DNA of 64,000 nt from Treponema sp. (GTDB lineage Bacteria > Spirochaetota > Spirochaetia > Treponematales > Treponemataceae). Positions 18,569 to 27,227 of the stretch are shown in pieces. Both the position numbers and the translations under genes were made by a program. How positions within the stretch are numbered: the stretch's first letter is position 1; each line of letters opens with the position of its first letter. The notes beneath the pieces are model-generated. The model searched no databases and had not been told where the DNA came from. It saw only the letters and a list, made by a program, of their open reading frames with translations. The stretch lies in the NCBI GenBank assembly GCA_017464425.1, contig JAFUDX010000025.1:124001-188000 (forward strand), in the 5' to 3' direction.

Positions 18569-18988
18569 TTATCTTGGGTCATCTGATTTTAAAAGAAGCG
18601 CGTTTTTGTATTCTTGGGAAGCGACTTCAAACAGATTTGATTCAGGCTCTTTTTCAAGCATGGTAATCTGCCCTTCAAATTCAACATCTTCGGCAATCCT
18701 GATTCGGGCAGTTTTTACATCGCCACGAACAACGCTCCCCGTACACATTTCAACGCGTTCGCTCGCATCAATATCGCCGGTAACTGTTCCAGAAATGACG
18801 ATTGAATTGGCAGTCATTTTTTTAACATCGCAGACAGCTCCCTTTTCAATTTCCAAATCGCCGGTAGCTTTAATTTCTCCAGAGAATTTTCCCGTGATTA
18901 CAAGATTGTCGGTAAATTCAAGGGTGCCGTCAAATTCTGTTTCCTGACCAAAAACGGTAAGATTCTTTTTCTGCTTATCTTCTGCCAT
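18569..18988 (-). CDS. Bactofilin (polymer-forming cytoskeletal protein)
   Basis: 139 residues from ATG 18988. The start was chosen because it follows the lnt stop (18990-18992) by one base; an in-frame ATG at 19006 would overlap lnt. A central beta-helix of short repeats (TDNLVITGKFSGEIKATGDL, NSIVISGTVTGDIDAS, ERVEMCTGSVVRGDV) is flanked by polar tails, the bactofilin design. Bactofilins form non-nucleotide filaments that shape cells or position enzymes; in spirochaetes they affect helical shape. Coupling to lnt suggests co-expression. Confidence 0.92.
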   Translation of the reverse strand: MAEDKQKKNLTVFGQETEFDGTLEFTDNLVITGKFSGEIKATGDLEIEKGAVCDVKKMTANSIVISGTVTGDIDASERVEMCTGSVVRGDVKTARIRIAEDVEFEGQITMLEKEPESNLFEVASQEYKNALLLKSDDPR

Positions 18989-18989
18989 A

Positions 18990-20522
18990 TCACTTAACTG
19001 TAACAAATCGAGCGGATAAAATCAACATCAAAACAAGAATAAAACCCAAAATCAAGAAGAGCGGAGCATCCCCAAAAAGCGCATATGGTGTCCGTGCATT
19101 TTTCGGAATCGCAATTTCACCGCATAAAAAGCCGTCGATTCCCCTTTCTAATGAAGAAACTATGCTTCCATTTGCATCGATGATGCAGGTTCGTCCGTCA
19201 ATCGTGGAGCGAATCAGCGGCGCGTTACATTCAGCAGCACGAAAAGCACTCATCGACACATGAATGTTTTGAGCGGCAGCAGAGTGTGCCCATGCGTCAT
19301 CAGTGATATTCACAAAAAACGCAGCCCCTGTTTGATTCATGCGCCGAAGAAGTGAAGAAAATGAATCCTCAAAACAAATAGGCGTACCGAATTTGACACC
19401 GTTGACGGCAAAGAGCGTGATATTCTGCGCTGGCGTAAAAAATTCACAATGGACAGCTTCTTTGATTCCATCAAACACCTTAAAATCGAGAGCGCGTGGC
19501 CAAAATTCAGTGAACGGAACAAGATGATTTTTTGAATACACCTGCACATCATCAGAATCGGGCGAAAAAAAGAGCGCGGCATTAAAAGTCTGCCTTTGCG
19601 CAATATGATTATTTCCAATCACAAAGGCACAGTTTTTTGAGCGAAAATACTCAATCAAATCCACAGCAAGCGCATGACGGCGGGAATCGCTGAGATTTTC
19701 TGCATGATACAAAACAGAAGGCACTACGGCAGTTTCAGGCCAAACGACAAGAGAAGTCTCTGGATTTTGCAGAAGTGCTTCATCGGTGCATTTTTTGAGC
19801 AGCCGAACATCAGCTTCAAAGTCAGAAATAGACGAAGACGAGGCAGAAGAAGCATTTTGAATCAAGGCAACAGAACAGTTTGCATATTCGCTCGATAAAT
19901 GAGGAAGAAAAAAGAGCGCAAACGGAATGAGGAAAAACGACAGAATCACGATGAAAACCCATTTTTTTTGAATGCGAGCAACAGCACTGTGATTTTTTAA
20001 AATGCTATGGCGCACAACACCTTCATACAGAACGGAATTCACGGCATATATAAAAAAACTTACGCCGTTCACACCAAAAAATGAAGAAAATTTTAAAAAC
20101 ACGGGATTCTGCCACTGGCTGTACCCTATTATTCCGTACGAAAATCCCAAAATTCCGCGAGCACGCAAAAAATCAAACGAAACAAGAAGAAAAATCCTTA
20201 AAAGAAAGAAAAAGTACGGCCGTGAGCGCACGGATGTTTTGTTTATAAAAGCAAACACGGAAAATAACACGGCGTGATACAGGCCAAAAAGACTACAGAC
20301 AAAAAACAATGCCACCAAACCGAACGCACTCAGATAGGGACAGAGGCAGGTATACAGTAAAAATCCGTACAAAAATCCAAAAATGGGCGAGCGTCTTAGC
20401 GGCAGCGTGTCTAAAAGCAGAAAAAACGGAATATAGGCAATCCATGCCAAAAAAGAAAGACCGTCCTCGCAAAAAAAGGACGGCTGACTTAGCGTACAAA
20501 GAACAACTGAAAGAAAAAGCAT
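18990..20522 (-). CDS. lnt: Apolipoprotein N-acyltransferase
   Basis: 510 residues from ATG 20522. A TTG at 20552 preceded by GGAG is a possible alternative start; earlier starts would overlap the HU gene extensively. Lnt adds the third acyl chain to lipoproteins at the inner membrane. Six or so N-terminal membrane segments are followed by a nitrilase-like domain with the catalytic triad: Glu in VVWPETAVV (near residue 263), Lys in YSKNHLVPF (near 330) and Cys in GTPICFEDSF (near 382). Relevant to the many lipoproteins encoded here. It follows the HU gene and is coupled to bactofilin. Confidence 0.95.
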   Translation of the reverse strand: MLFLSVVLCTLSQPSFFCEDGLSFLAWIAYIPFFLLLDTLPLRRSPIFGFLYGFLLYTCLCPYLSAFGLVALFFVCSLFGLYHAVLFSVFAFINKTSVRSRPYFFFLLRIFLLVSFDFLRARGILGFSYGIIGYSQWQNPVFLKFSSFFGVNGVSFFIYAVNSVLYEGVVRHSILKNHSAVARIQKKWVFIVILSFFLIPFALFFLPHLSSEYANCSVALIQNASSASSSSISDFEADVRLLKKCTDEALLQNPETSLVVWPETAVVPSVLYHAENLSDSRRHALAVDLIEYFRSKNCAFVIGNNHIAQRQTFNAALFFSPDSDDVQVYSKNHLVPFTEFWPRALDFKVFDGIKEAVHCEFFTPAQNITLFAVNGVKFGTPICFEDSFSSLLRRMNQTGAAFFVNITDDAWAHSAAAQNIHVSMSAFRAAECNAPLIRSTIDGRTCIIDANGSIVSSLERGIDGFLCGEIAIPKNARTPYALFGDAPLFLILGFILVLMLILSARFVTVK

Positions 20523-20538
20523 AAAAAAGCAAAGAATG

Positions 20539-20850
20539 CTAGTTCTTTTCAACAGGAATCTCCATAAGGGCACTGCGCAATTCATTGCCTGCCCGAAACG
20601 CCGCAACATAATGCGGAGCAACGGAAAGCACTTCCCCTGTTCGCGGATTGCGAGCCTTAGAGCGGCCATTGCGAAGACGCGGCTCAAGAGTACCGAAGCC
20701 ACGAAGCTCAACAGTAGCACAATCTTTGAGCGCATCTTTAAATTCTTCGATGACACCCTCAAAAACTTCAAGAACTACCTTGCGCTCAATCTTTGACTTC
20801 GCATGAATACGGTCGACAATTTCATTTTTTGTTACTTTTTTGACAGCCAT
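20539..20850 (-). CDS. hup: HU-family DNA-binding protein
   Basis: 103 residues. Nucleoid-associated dimer that bends DNA. The family pattern is clear: TKNEIVDRIHAKSKIERKVV at the start, the RGFGTLEPRLRNGRSKARNP beta-arm and VAPHYVAAFRAGNELR at the end. It is slightly longer than E. coli HU (90). lnt follows closely; a terminator of rpsT precedes it. Confidence 0.93.
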   Translation of the reverse strand: MAVKKVTKNEIVDRIHAKSKIERKVVLEVFEGVIEEFKDALKDCATVELRGFGTLEPRLRNGRSKARNPRTGEVLSVAPHYVAAFRAGNELRSALMEIPVEKN

Positions 20851-20865
20851 ACAATTCCCCGCTTA

Positions 20866-20908
20866 AAAAAAATGCTACCTGACCTGCATAATCATACAAT
20901 CAGATAGC
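20866..20908 (-). terminator. Terminator of rpsT
   Basis: GCTATCTG (minus strand, 20901-20908) pairs with CAGGTAGC (20874-20881, one G-U pair) and is followed by eight Ts on the minus strand. Confidence 0.75.
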
Positions 20909-20936
20909 GTTTTGCAAAAAGAAAACCTTAGAAAAA

Positions 20937-21227
20937 TTATTTTGCTTCTGCTTTTGGCGCATTGAAAGTCGCATTGTACAGATTTGCCATGCGTGACTTT
21001 TTGCGTGAAACAGCATTGCGTTTAAGGACACCCTTGCTGCGAGCAGAATCAAGTTTAGAAGTCATGATTCTAAATTTTTCCTGAGCGAGAGCTGAATCTT
21101 TTGCCTGAACAGCTTCGATGAACTGTCGAACATATGTACGGCATTCGCTCTTGATAGCCTTATTGTGCAAACGGCGTACTTCGCTCTGGCGGAATCTTTT
21201 TTGTGCAGATGTTTGGTTTCTTGCCAT
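20937..21227 (-). CDS. rpsT: 30S ribosomal protein S20
   Basis: 96 residues, highly basic and helical, the usual length. Typical features: SAQKRFRQSEVRRLHNKAIKS at the N-terminus and KGVLKRNAVSRKKSRMANLYN near the C-terminus. Binds 16S rRNA. GGGAG precedes the ATG. It lies just downstream of tRNA-Glu and its terminator. Confidence 0.95.
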   Translation of the reverse strand: MARNQTSAQKRFRQSEVRRLHNKAIKSECRTYVRQFIEAVQAKDSALAQEKFRIMTSKLDSARSKGVLKRNAVSRKKSRMANLYNATFNAPKAEAK

Positions 21228-21274
21228 GTTAGAAAATCTCCCAAAATAATCTAATCAAATATATTAAAAAAAAA

Positions 21275-21299
21275 CCTTGCAAGAGATACGGTTGCAAGG
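21275..21299 (-). terminator. Terminator of tRNA-Glu
   Basis: CCTTGCAA with TTGCAAGG (8 bp, loop 9 nt), followed on the minus strand by a run of eight Ts; it begins 9 bases after the tRNA. Confidence 0.85.
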
Positions 21300-21307
21300 C
21301 TCATATT

Positions 21308-21379
21308 CATCTCCTAGCAGAATTGAACTGCTGTTGTCGGGATGAAAACCCGATGTCCTAACCACTAGACGAAGGAGAC
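21308..21379 (-). tRNA. tRNA-Glu (anticodon TTC)
   Basis: 72 nt. Acceptor GTCTCCT pairs with AGGAGAT (one G-U), D arm GTCTAGTGGTTAGGAC, anticodon stem TCGGG/CCCGA around loop TTTTCAT giving anticodon TTC, T arm AGCAG-TTCAATT-CTGCT. The 3' CCA is not encoded. Confidence 0.95.
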
Positions 21380-21468
21380 ATCTTTGCAACTCAGTAACGA
21401 GCTGACTTTGATATATTATCAAAACACGAAATTCTTGTCAACAGAAAAACGGGAAAAAAAGAAAAAAA

Positions 21469-22818
21469 TTATTCCAGTTCAAATTCATCCAGTTTTCTGT
21501 GCAATGTTTTACGCCCGATTCCAAGCACTTCGGCGGTTTTGCTCTTGTTGCCCTTATTGAAGGCGAGCGTTTCTTTAATTATGATTTTTTCGGCTTCATC
21601 AAGCGTAATTCCAACAGGAACACTAATGCTTTCAACGGAAGAAGCACGGGTTACCGACGGAGGCAAATCTTCGAGCGTAATTTCATTTCCACTTGCCATA
21701 ACCACAGAGCTTTCCACACAATGCTGAAGCTCACGGATATTTCCAGGCCAATCATATTTGTACAGTGCGTTTCGCGCATGGCTATCAAAGCCCGAAACAG
21801 ACTTTCCGTTTTCTTCGTTGTACCGCTCAAGAAACGAATTTAAAAGAAGCGGCAAATCATCCTTTCGCTCACGAAGCGGCGGCACTTCAATATGAATTCC
21901 ATTCAAACGAAAATACAAATCTTCACGGAAGCGGCCGGCTTTTACTTCCTCTTCAAGATTTTTATTTGTGGCAGCAATCACACGCACATCAACTTCGATA
22001 GGAACTTCGCCACCAACACGCTCAAACTTCCGTTCCTGCAAGACACGGAGCAATTTGACTTGAACGCTCGGATTGATTTCACCGATTTCATCCAAAAAAA
22101 TAGTGCCTCCATGCGCAAGCTCAAATTTTCCTTTGTGAAGGCTTTCCGCATTGGTAAACGCGCCTTTTTCATGTCCAAAAAGCTCGCTTTCAAGCAATGT
22201 TTCGCTTAAAGAAGAGCACACAACGGGCACAAACGCCTTTTCGCTACGGCTCGACAGATTGTGAATCGCATTGGCGACAACTTCCTTACCAACACCCGTC
22301 TCACCCGTAATGAGCACGGAAATGCGCGCATCAGCAACTTTTTTGACAAGGGTCATCACCCGTTGCATTGCGCTGCTCTTTCCGATGATTGCGTCAGTCT
22401 TTTTTTGCGAAGAAACCTGCTTTAAAAGCTCCGCGTGCTGAATGGACAGTTCCCTGCCCTGCAAGGCCCGTTTTACGATAACCTCAAGCTGCTCCAAATT
22501 GAGTGGCTTTGTGAGAAAATCGTATGCACCATCCTGCATTGCTTTGACCGCCGCATCAATTGACCCATGCCCGGTAAGAACAATAACAGGAATTCCTGGC
22601 ATTTTTGTGGTGACTTCACGCAACACCTGCTCGCCAGAAATAGAGCCAGGCATGCGTAAATCAGTGATTACAAGGTCAATGTCGCCTTTTGCAAGAAGTT
22701 CCAAGCCCTCTTTGCCATTTGCGGCGATTTTGACATTGTAACCGTCCATTTCAAAATCAGCGGCCAAACCTTCGCGAATGTTTTTTTCATCATCAATGAT
22801 TAAGATGGTAAATTTCAT
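21469..22818 (-). CDS. Sigma-54-type response regulator (NtrC/AtoC family) with GAFTNA variant
   Basis: 449 residues. A receiver domain (residues 1-115, phospho-acceptor Asp in DLVITDLRMPG), an AAA+ domain (Walker A GETGVGKEVV, Walker B GGTIFLDEIGEI) and a C-terminal Fis-type helix-turn-helix (NKSKTAEVLGIGRKTLHRKL). The family activates sigma-54 RNA polymerase by ATP hydrolysis. The sigma-54 contact loop, normally GAFTGA, reads GAFTNA, so sigma-54 dependence needs testing. It begins 20 bp after the tyrS stop and may be co-transcribed with it. No histidine kinase is adjacent. Promoter targets unknown. Confidence 0.93.
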   Translation of the reverse strand: MKFTILIIDDEKNIREGLAADFEMDGYNVKIAANGKEGLELLAKGDIDLVITDLRMPGSISGEQVLREVTTKMPGIPVIVLTGHGSIDAAVKAMQDGAYDFLTKPLNLEQLEVIVKRALQGRELSIQHAELLKQVSSQKKTDAIIGKSSAMQRVMTLVKKVADARISVLITGETGVGKEVVANAIHNLSSRSEKAFVPVVCSSLSETLLESELFGHEKGAFTNAESLHKGKFELAHGGTIFLDEIGEINPSVQVKLLRVLQERKFERVGGEVPIEVDVRVIAATNKNLEEEVKAGRFREDLYFRLNGIHIEVPPLRERKDDLPLLLNSFLERYNEENGKSVSGFDSHARNALYKYDWPGNIRELQHCVESSVVMASGNEITLEDLPPSVTRASSVESISVPVGITLDEAEKIIIKETLAFNKGNKSKTAEVLGIGRKTLHRKLDEFELE

Positions 22819-22838
22819 TTTGAACGAAGAAAAATTTT

Positions 22839-24083
22839 TTATTTAAACACAATGCGAGAGAATTTCTTTTTGCCCGCTCGTAAGACAAGCTCGCCGTCTT
22901 TATCAAGATTCGCGCTTGTGACTTTAAGCGTGGGGTCAGAAAGAGCCGTGCCGTTCAGTGACGCACCGTTTCCTTGAATGAGCCGCCGCGCCTCGCCGTT
23001 TGAAGAAGCAAGTTTTGCGCTTACGAAGAGCGTGAGGATTCCGATTCCTTCTTCCAAGTCTGCCTTTGAAAGCTCCACCGTAGGCATTTGGGTCTTGTCG
23101 CCCTCACCGCTGAATGCCGCCTTAGCTCCCGCCAGCGCAGAATCAGCCTTTTCCTTTCCGTGTATTTCTTTGGTGACTTCATAAGCCAATCGTTCTTTTG
23201 CCGCATTGATGTCACCTGCGCAAATTTCTTTGATTTCGCTTATTTCAAGGAAGGTGAAGAGCTTGAAGAATTTTTCGACATCGGGGTCTGCGACATTGCG
23301 CCAATACTGGAAAAAGTCGTACACGCTCGTAAGAGACTCGTCGAGGAAGATTGCGCCCTTCTCGGTTTTGCCCATTTTTTTGCCGTCGCTTCGCGTGATG
23401 AGCGGGAAAGTAAGCCCGTAAACCGTGTGTTCCTCGTTGAGCTCTTCAGTTCCGCCCAATTTTCGGCGAATCAAGTCAACGCCCGCAGTGATGTTTCCCC
23501 ACTGGTCGTCGCCGCCAATCTGCAATTTGACATTATGCTTTTCGTGAAGCCGCAAAAAATCGTAGCTCTGCAACAGCTGGTAGTTGAATTCGATGAAAGA
23601 AAGACCGCGCTCCAACCGCTGCTTGTATGCCTCATACGAAAGCATTTTGTTCACGCTAAAGCATGAGCCGATGTCGCGCAAAAAGTCGATGTAGTTCAAA
23701 TCAGCGAGCCAGTCTTTGTTGTTGTCAGAAAAAGCCGTTTTGCCGTCGAAGCCGATGAAGCGGTCGAGCTGAGCCTTGATTGTCTCCACATTTTTGTCAA
23801 TCTGCTCGTAAGAAATCATCTTTCGCATTTCGGTTTTGCCCGACGGGTCGCCGATTCGGGCAGTGCCGCCGCCAATCAGCGCGATTCCGATATGCCCCTG
23901 AGAGCGAAGATGACGAAGCGCGAAAAAGGGAACCATGTGTCCGATGTGAAGGCTCGGTCCTGTTGGGTCACAGCCGACATAAAAGGCGACTGGTCCTTTG
24001 TCCATTAAATCAGAAAGTCCCTGTTCGTCCGTACACTGCGCGAAGAATCCGCGTTCTTTTAATATTTCAAGTGCTTTGTTCAT
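22839..24083 (-). CDS. tyrS: Tyrosyl-tRNA synthetase
   Basis: 414 residues, class I. Charges tRNA-Tyr. HIGH motif appears as SLHIGHMVPF near residue 45, the KMSKS equivalent as KKMGKTEKG near 230, and an S4 RNA-binding domain at the C-terminus (SNGEARRLIQGNGASLNG). AAAGGATAG lies before the ATG. The 5' region contains a repeat-like stretch at 24107-24138. Confidence 0.96.
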   Translation of the reverse strand: MNKALEILKERGFFAQCTDEQGLSDLMDKGPVAFYVGCDPTGPSLHIGHMVPFFALRHLRSQGHIGIALIGGGTARIGDPSGKTEMRKMISYEQIDKNVETIKAQLDRFIGFDGKTAFSDNNKDWLADLNYIDFLRDIGSCFSVNKMLSYEAYKQRLERGLSFIEFNYQLLQSYDFLRLHEKHNVKLQIGGDDQWGNITAGVDLIRRKLGGTEELNEEHTVYGLTFPLITRSDGKKMGKTEKGAIFLDESLTSVYDFFQYWRNVADPDVEKFFKLFTFLEISEIKEICAGDINAAKERLAYEVTKEIHGKEKADSALAGAKAAFSGEGDKTQMPTVELSKADLEEGIGILTLFVSAKLASSNGEARRLIQGNGASLNGTALSDPTLKVTSANLDKDGELVLRAGKKKFSRIVFK

Positions 24084-24106
24084 AAAATCTATCCTTTTTT
24101 ATTTAA

Positions 24107-24138
24107 ACCACAAATTACACAGATTTACACAGAGTATA
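24107..24138. repeat. Short repeat-like motif upstream of tyrS
   Basis: Contains ACACAGATTTACACAGAG, tandem ACACAGA units. It resembles the inner part of the palindromic element at 59990-60094 but lacks its ends, so membership of that family is uncertain. Confidence 0.4.
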
Positions 24139-24273
24139 ATCATTTAAAATTAAAAATTTTTCTGTAAAAAGTCTGGTAGAGTTGTTTTATCATGATTCTA
24201 TTTTACTTAAATTTTACATTCTGTTCAATCATACGCACATGAATCAAATGGTACACAAATGCGCGTGATGCAA

Positions 24274-24302
24274 TTGACACGCAGAGTGCTTTTTGATAAG
24301 AT
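24274..24302 (+). promoter_or_regulatory. Promoter of the zinc-ribbon gene
   Basis: TTGACA (24274-24279), 17-bp spacer, TAAGAT (24297-24302); the start codon is at 24340 with AGGGAGG upstream. Confidence 0.8.
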
Positions 24303-24339
24303 AAACAAATAATCGATTATTTTTATAGGGAGGCTAGTA

Positions 24340-24510
24340 ATGGCTGGTGCATCAAAAAACTCTCGTACTACAGTTGCAACACAGAAATTTAACTGCACTT
24401 GTGGCGGCGAAGTCGAAATGAAAACAAAGCTCGAAAATGGCAGACTCAAGAACTATGCTGAGTGCCAGAAATGCAAGCGCGTTGAACGACGCCCAAAAGA
24501 TTTCAAATAA
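24340..24510 (+). CDS. 56-residue zinc-ribbon protein
   Basis: Encodes MAGASKNSRTTVATQKF followed by CTCGGEVEMKTK and AECQKCKRVERRP. The pairs C-x-C and C-x-x-C, 20 residues apart, form a likely zinc ribbon; the protein is basic. A consensus promoter, AGGGAGG 6 nt before the ATG and a strong terminator right after show a real monocistronic gene. I do not recognise a named family. A role in RNA or ribosome binding is possible by analogy with small zinc-ribbon ribosomal proteins, but this is speculation. Confidence 0.85.
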   Translation: MAGASKNSRTTVATQKFNCTCGGEVEMKTKLENGRLKNYAECQKCKRVERRPKDFK

Positions 24511-24530
24511 TGTTTGAAAATCATGTATAA

Positions 24531-24577
24531 AATCCCCAAAATCAGCACGTGCACGCCGATTTTGGGGATTTTTTTTT
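24531..24577. terminator. Bidirectional terminator
   Basis: A perfect 13-bp stem (24531-24543 with 24558-24570) followed by Ts on the plus strand; it ends the zinc-ribbon gene. Its T-run overlaps the end of the convergent polysaccharide export gene, which it may also terminate. Confidence 0.85.
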
Positions 24578-26117
24578 ATTTAGAATCAAGATATGTTTTT
24601 ACGGTTATGACAGAAATAATCGCGGTAAGCGTTGTGGTGACAATCGGCGCATATTGATTGAAATAATGGAAAAAACTGTTTGTATTTGCCGTAATCGTGC
24701 ATTCAGGCGTGATAAAGCCGTTTTTTGAAAGCTTCTTACCGTTTATATCGATTATCTTTACTGACTGATAGGAATTTCTGCTTTTATCAAAGCCCCCAGC
24801 CAATCCAATGTAATATTCCCATGTGCGGTCAGGAATATACGGGAATCTACCGGGATTTGCAACCGCTCCCGCCACCGTAACGAAATATTGCTTAAAAGGA
24901 ATGACCAATGTATCGTTTGGCAAAATCTCGACCTTTGTGTAATAAGAAGAATCATACAGCATAGGATTAAGATTAAGCGGAATCGTCTGACTGTCACGAA
25001 TCACATACGCATTCGCCAAATCAGAGCTTGCGGTAAACCAGTTTTTATTTCTGCGGGCAAAAAATGCATAATCTTCACCGGGAACAAATTCAACGGAGAT
25101 TCGTGTACTCGCCTCCAAATCTGTCTCAACGGTTTTAATGATTGCGCCCTCGATAAAAACAACGGGTTTTAAATTGGTGAAGCTTTCAATCCGAATGTAA
25201 TCATAATTTTCGATAGTATAGTTCGAATCAACATCAGCCTTTGAAAGATAGATTTTTTTGCCAGAACCAAGCTCAGAGCTGTCATTGCGCGTAAGCTCAA
25301 TTCTTGATATGTCGGCAAGCGGTTCCAAGCCATTGCCATAAAGCTCAATGAGTTCCTTTAGATTTTCGCCGTCCAAAAGCTCGTATGAGCCAGGCCGTTC
25401 AACCGCGCCTTCAATCGTAACCGTGCGTTTGGTGCGATTTACGACAATTTTATCACCCGGCCGCAAGAATGGATCCTGAGACAAATCTCCCTTTCGCATT
25501 GCCAAGAACAAATCATAAGAGGTGACTTTTCCATCCGCATTTTCGATGGTAACATTCCGCGTTGATGAATACGAAGTAAAACTTTTCGTAATGAACGAAG
25601 AAAGCCGTGTGAGTGCCCATGCATTTCGCTCAACAGTAGTCTGCACTTCCCCAGTAACGCTGACCAAGAAAGTAGACGGAGCCGTAAGAACGAACTGAAC
25701 GCCACCCATCGGATAGTTCCGCAAGACAAGTGCTTCGACCTGTGATTTTAACTGCAAATAGGTAAGCCCCGCGCAATTGACCACGCCCATATTCGCCACA
25801 CGAATTTTATAGGTAGAATCAACAGGAATCGTATACGAAACAGGTGTGGAACCAGCCACAAATCCCAGCGTATACACATCACCTGCGGTAACAGGATAAT
25901 ACGATGCCGACATAGCGACCTGAGCGTTGGGAATCCCGCTTGAAGCTTCCAGCGCATCCGTGCTCGTCTTTAGTTTTTTATCAGAATCAGAATCTGAAGT
26001 TGCTTCCATCGTTTTTGATGCTGAAATTCGTGATTTTAAAGAAGTGGACTGAGAGAAAAGCGCGAACGATGAAAAAGAAAACAAAACAAGCGGTAAAAGC
26101 TTTTTAAAATGTACCAT
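24576..26117 (-). CDS. Polysaccharide export protein (Wza-like, SLBB domains)
   Basis: 513 residues. A signal peptide (LLPLVLFSFSSFALFSQ), then the polysaccharide export domain (YYPVTAGDVYTLGFV near residue 75) and SLBB domains (TIEGAVERPGSYELLDGENL near 230; VTVAGAVANPGRFPYI near 410), and a C-terminal hydrophobic stretch (TTTLTAIISVITVKTYL) that could span a membrane. Such proteins form the outer part of capsule or exopolysaccharide export. It is the third gene of the set at 28310-24576. No lipobox Cys is seen. Confidence 0.9.
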   Translation of the reverse strand: MVHFKKLLPLVLFSFSSFALFSQSTSLKSRISASKTMEATSDSDSDKKLKTSTDALEASSGIPNAQVAMSASYYPVTAGDVYTLGFVAGSTPVSYTIPVDSTYKIRVANMGVVNCAGLTYLQLKSQVEALVLRNYPMGGVQFVLTAPSTFLVSVTGEVQTTVERNAWALTRLSSFITKSFTSYSSTRNVTIENADGKVTSYDLFLAMRKGDLSQDPFLRPGDKIVVNRTKRTVTIEGAVERPGSYELLDGENLKELIELYGNGLEPLADISRIELTRNDSSELGSGKKIYLSKADVDSNYTIENYDYIRIESFTNLKPVVFIEGAIIKTVETDLEASTRISVEFVPGEDYAFFARRNKNWFTASSDLANAYVIRDSQTIPLNLNPMLYDSSYYTKVEILPNDTLVIPFKQYFVTVAGAVANPGRFPYIPDRTWEYYIGLAGGFDKSRNSYQSVKIIDINGKKLSKNGFITPECTITANTNSFFHYFNQYAPIVTTTLTAIISVITVKTYLDSK

Positions 26118-26126
26118 GAAAAATCC

Positions 26127-27149
26127 TTAGTCTTTCTTTTTGAGCTGAAGTTTTTCGATTGCTTCAGGATCATTTTTGATGTTTTTCCATGCATTCAAAG
26201 CGAACGCAAGGAAAACTGACAAAAAGAATGCCGCAAAAGTGACAATAATACACATTTTTCCACGACTCGGCCCTGATTTTAAATCAGGAACTTCGGGGCG
26301 TTCCAAAATCTGAAACACAGGCGTTTCGCTCTGCATCTGCACTTTTAAAAGCTCATACTGAGTTTTTAGCTGAGTGTACACCTGCCGTTGCGCCTCAAGC
26401 TCAAGCTGCAACTTGGCAGAACCAGTCGTAATAGAAGGAATATCCCACGCATTGTTGCCATAGCCGACGCTTGCGCCCAATTTTTTTACTTCGCGCTCGA
26501 TTCGCAGGATTTCGTTGTAGCTGGACTGAATGTTTCGCTCAAGATTTTCTTTTTGGATTTTATTATTATCAAGGCCAAGCTCATCGAATTTATTGCTCAT
26601 CCAATCGACGACAAAATTAACCACCGACTGTGCAAAGACAGGATCGATGTCGGTAAATGAGACAGTAAAAACACCCGTTTCGCTATCAACATCAGCCTTT
26701 AAGGTCTTTTGCAACGCTTTGCGGCTTGAAGCACGCACCGCTTTTTCGATTTTATATTTTTCGATGATTTTAAATTCGTCAGTAACGGCATCAAGCAGTG
26801 CATTTGATGAAACAAGATAATTCGCAAGATTTGCATTGGAAGAACCACCGCCCACCGAAACACCTGCAAGGCTGGCAAGACTTCCAAGCCCGCTTTGTGA
26901 CAAGGCAGCAGAAAGCCCCCCGCCCGAAGAAGAATTTTCTTTTATGAGCATTTGTGCGCGCGGAGTGTAGACATTTGGCATGGGAGAGCGATCTGGAGCC
27001 ATTTTGATTGAAACAATCGCAAAAATAACCGAAAAAAGAGCGGCAGCACCAGAAACAATAATAATCATCCATTTGTAGTGAAGAAGAACTGCGAACAAGT
27101 CTATTAACGAAATTTCATCTTCCTGCTGAATTTGTGTATTTTCTTCCAT
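26127..27149 (-). CDS. Wzz-type polysaccharide chain-length determinant
   Basis: 340 residues. Two membrane segments (near residues 27-50, WMIIIVSGAAALFSVIFAIV, and near 300-325) flank a periplasmic coiled-coil region. The Wzz domain near the start (EISLIDLFAVLLHYKW) and a Pro-rich segment before the second helix (ILERPEVPDLKSGPSRGK) are diagnostic. It sets glycan chain length together with the export protein, whose gene begins 10 bp downstream. TATTAT only 6 nt before the ATG may be an internal promoter giving a leaderless mRNA. Confidence 0.9.
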   Translation of the reverse strand: MEENTQIQQEDEISLIDLFAVLLHYKWMIIIVSGAAALFSVIFAIVSIKMAPDRSPMPNVYTPRAQMLIKENSSSGGGLSAALSQSGLGSLASLAGVSVGGGSSNANLANYLVSSNALLDAVTDEFKIIEKYKIEKAVRASSRKALQKTLKADVDSETGVFTVSFTDIDPVFAQSVVNFVVDWMSNKFDELGLDNNKIQKENLERNIQSSYNEILRIEREVKKLGASVGYGNNAWDIPSITTGSAKLQLELEAQRQVYTQLKTQYELLKVQMQSETPVFQILERPEVPDLKSGPSRGKMCIIVTFAAFFLSVFLAFALNAWKNIKNDPEAIEKLQLKKKD

Positions 27150-27227
27150 AAAAAAATAATACCCCGATTTAAAACTTTAATGAAGAGAATATGTTACTTT
27201 AACAAAAAATATGAGTAGTTGCAATAA

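Noticed and set aside
20539-20771. A longer Lnt N-terminus overlapping the HU gene
   Set aside because: The added residues are the HU gene read in another frame; the protein from 20522 has the normal length and first membrane segment.
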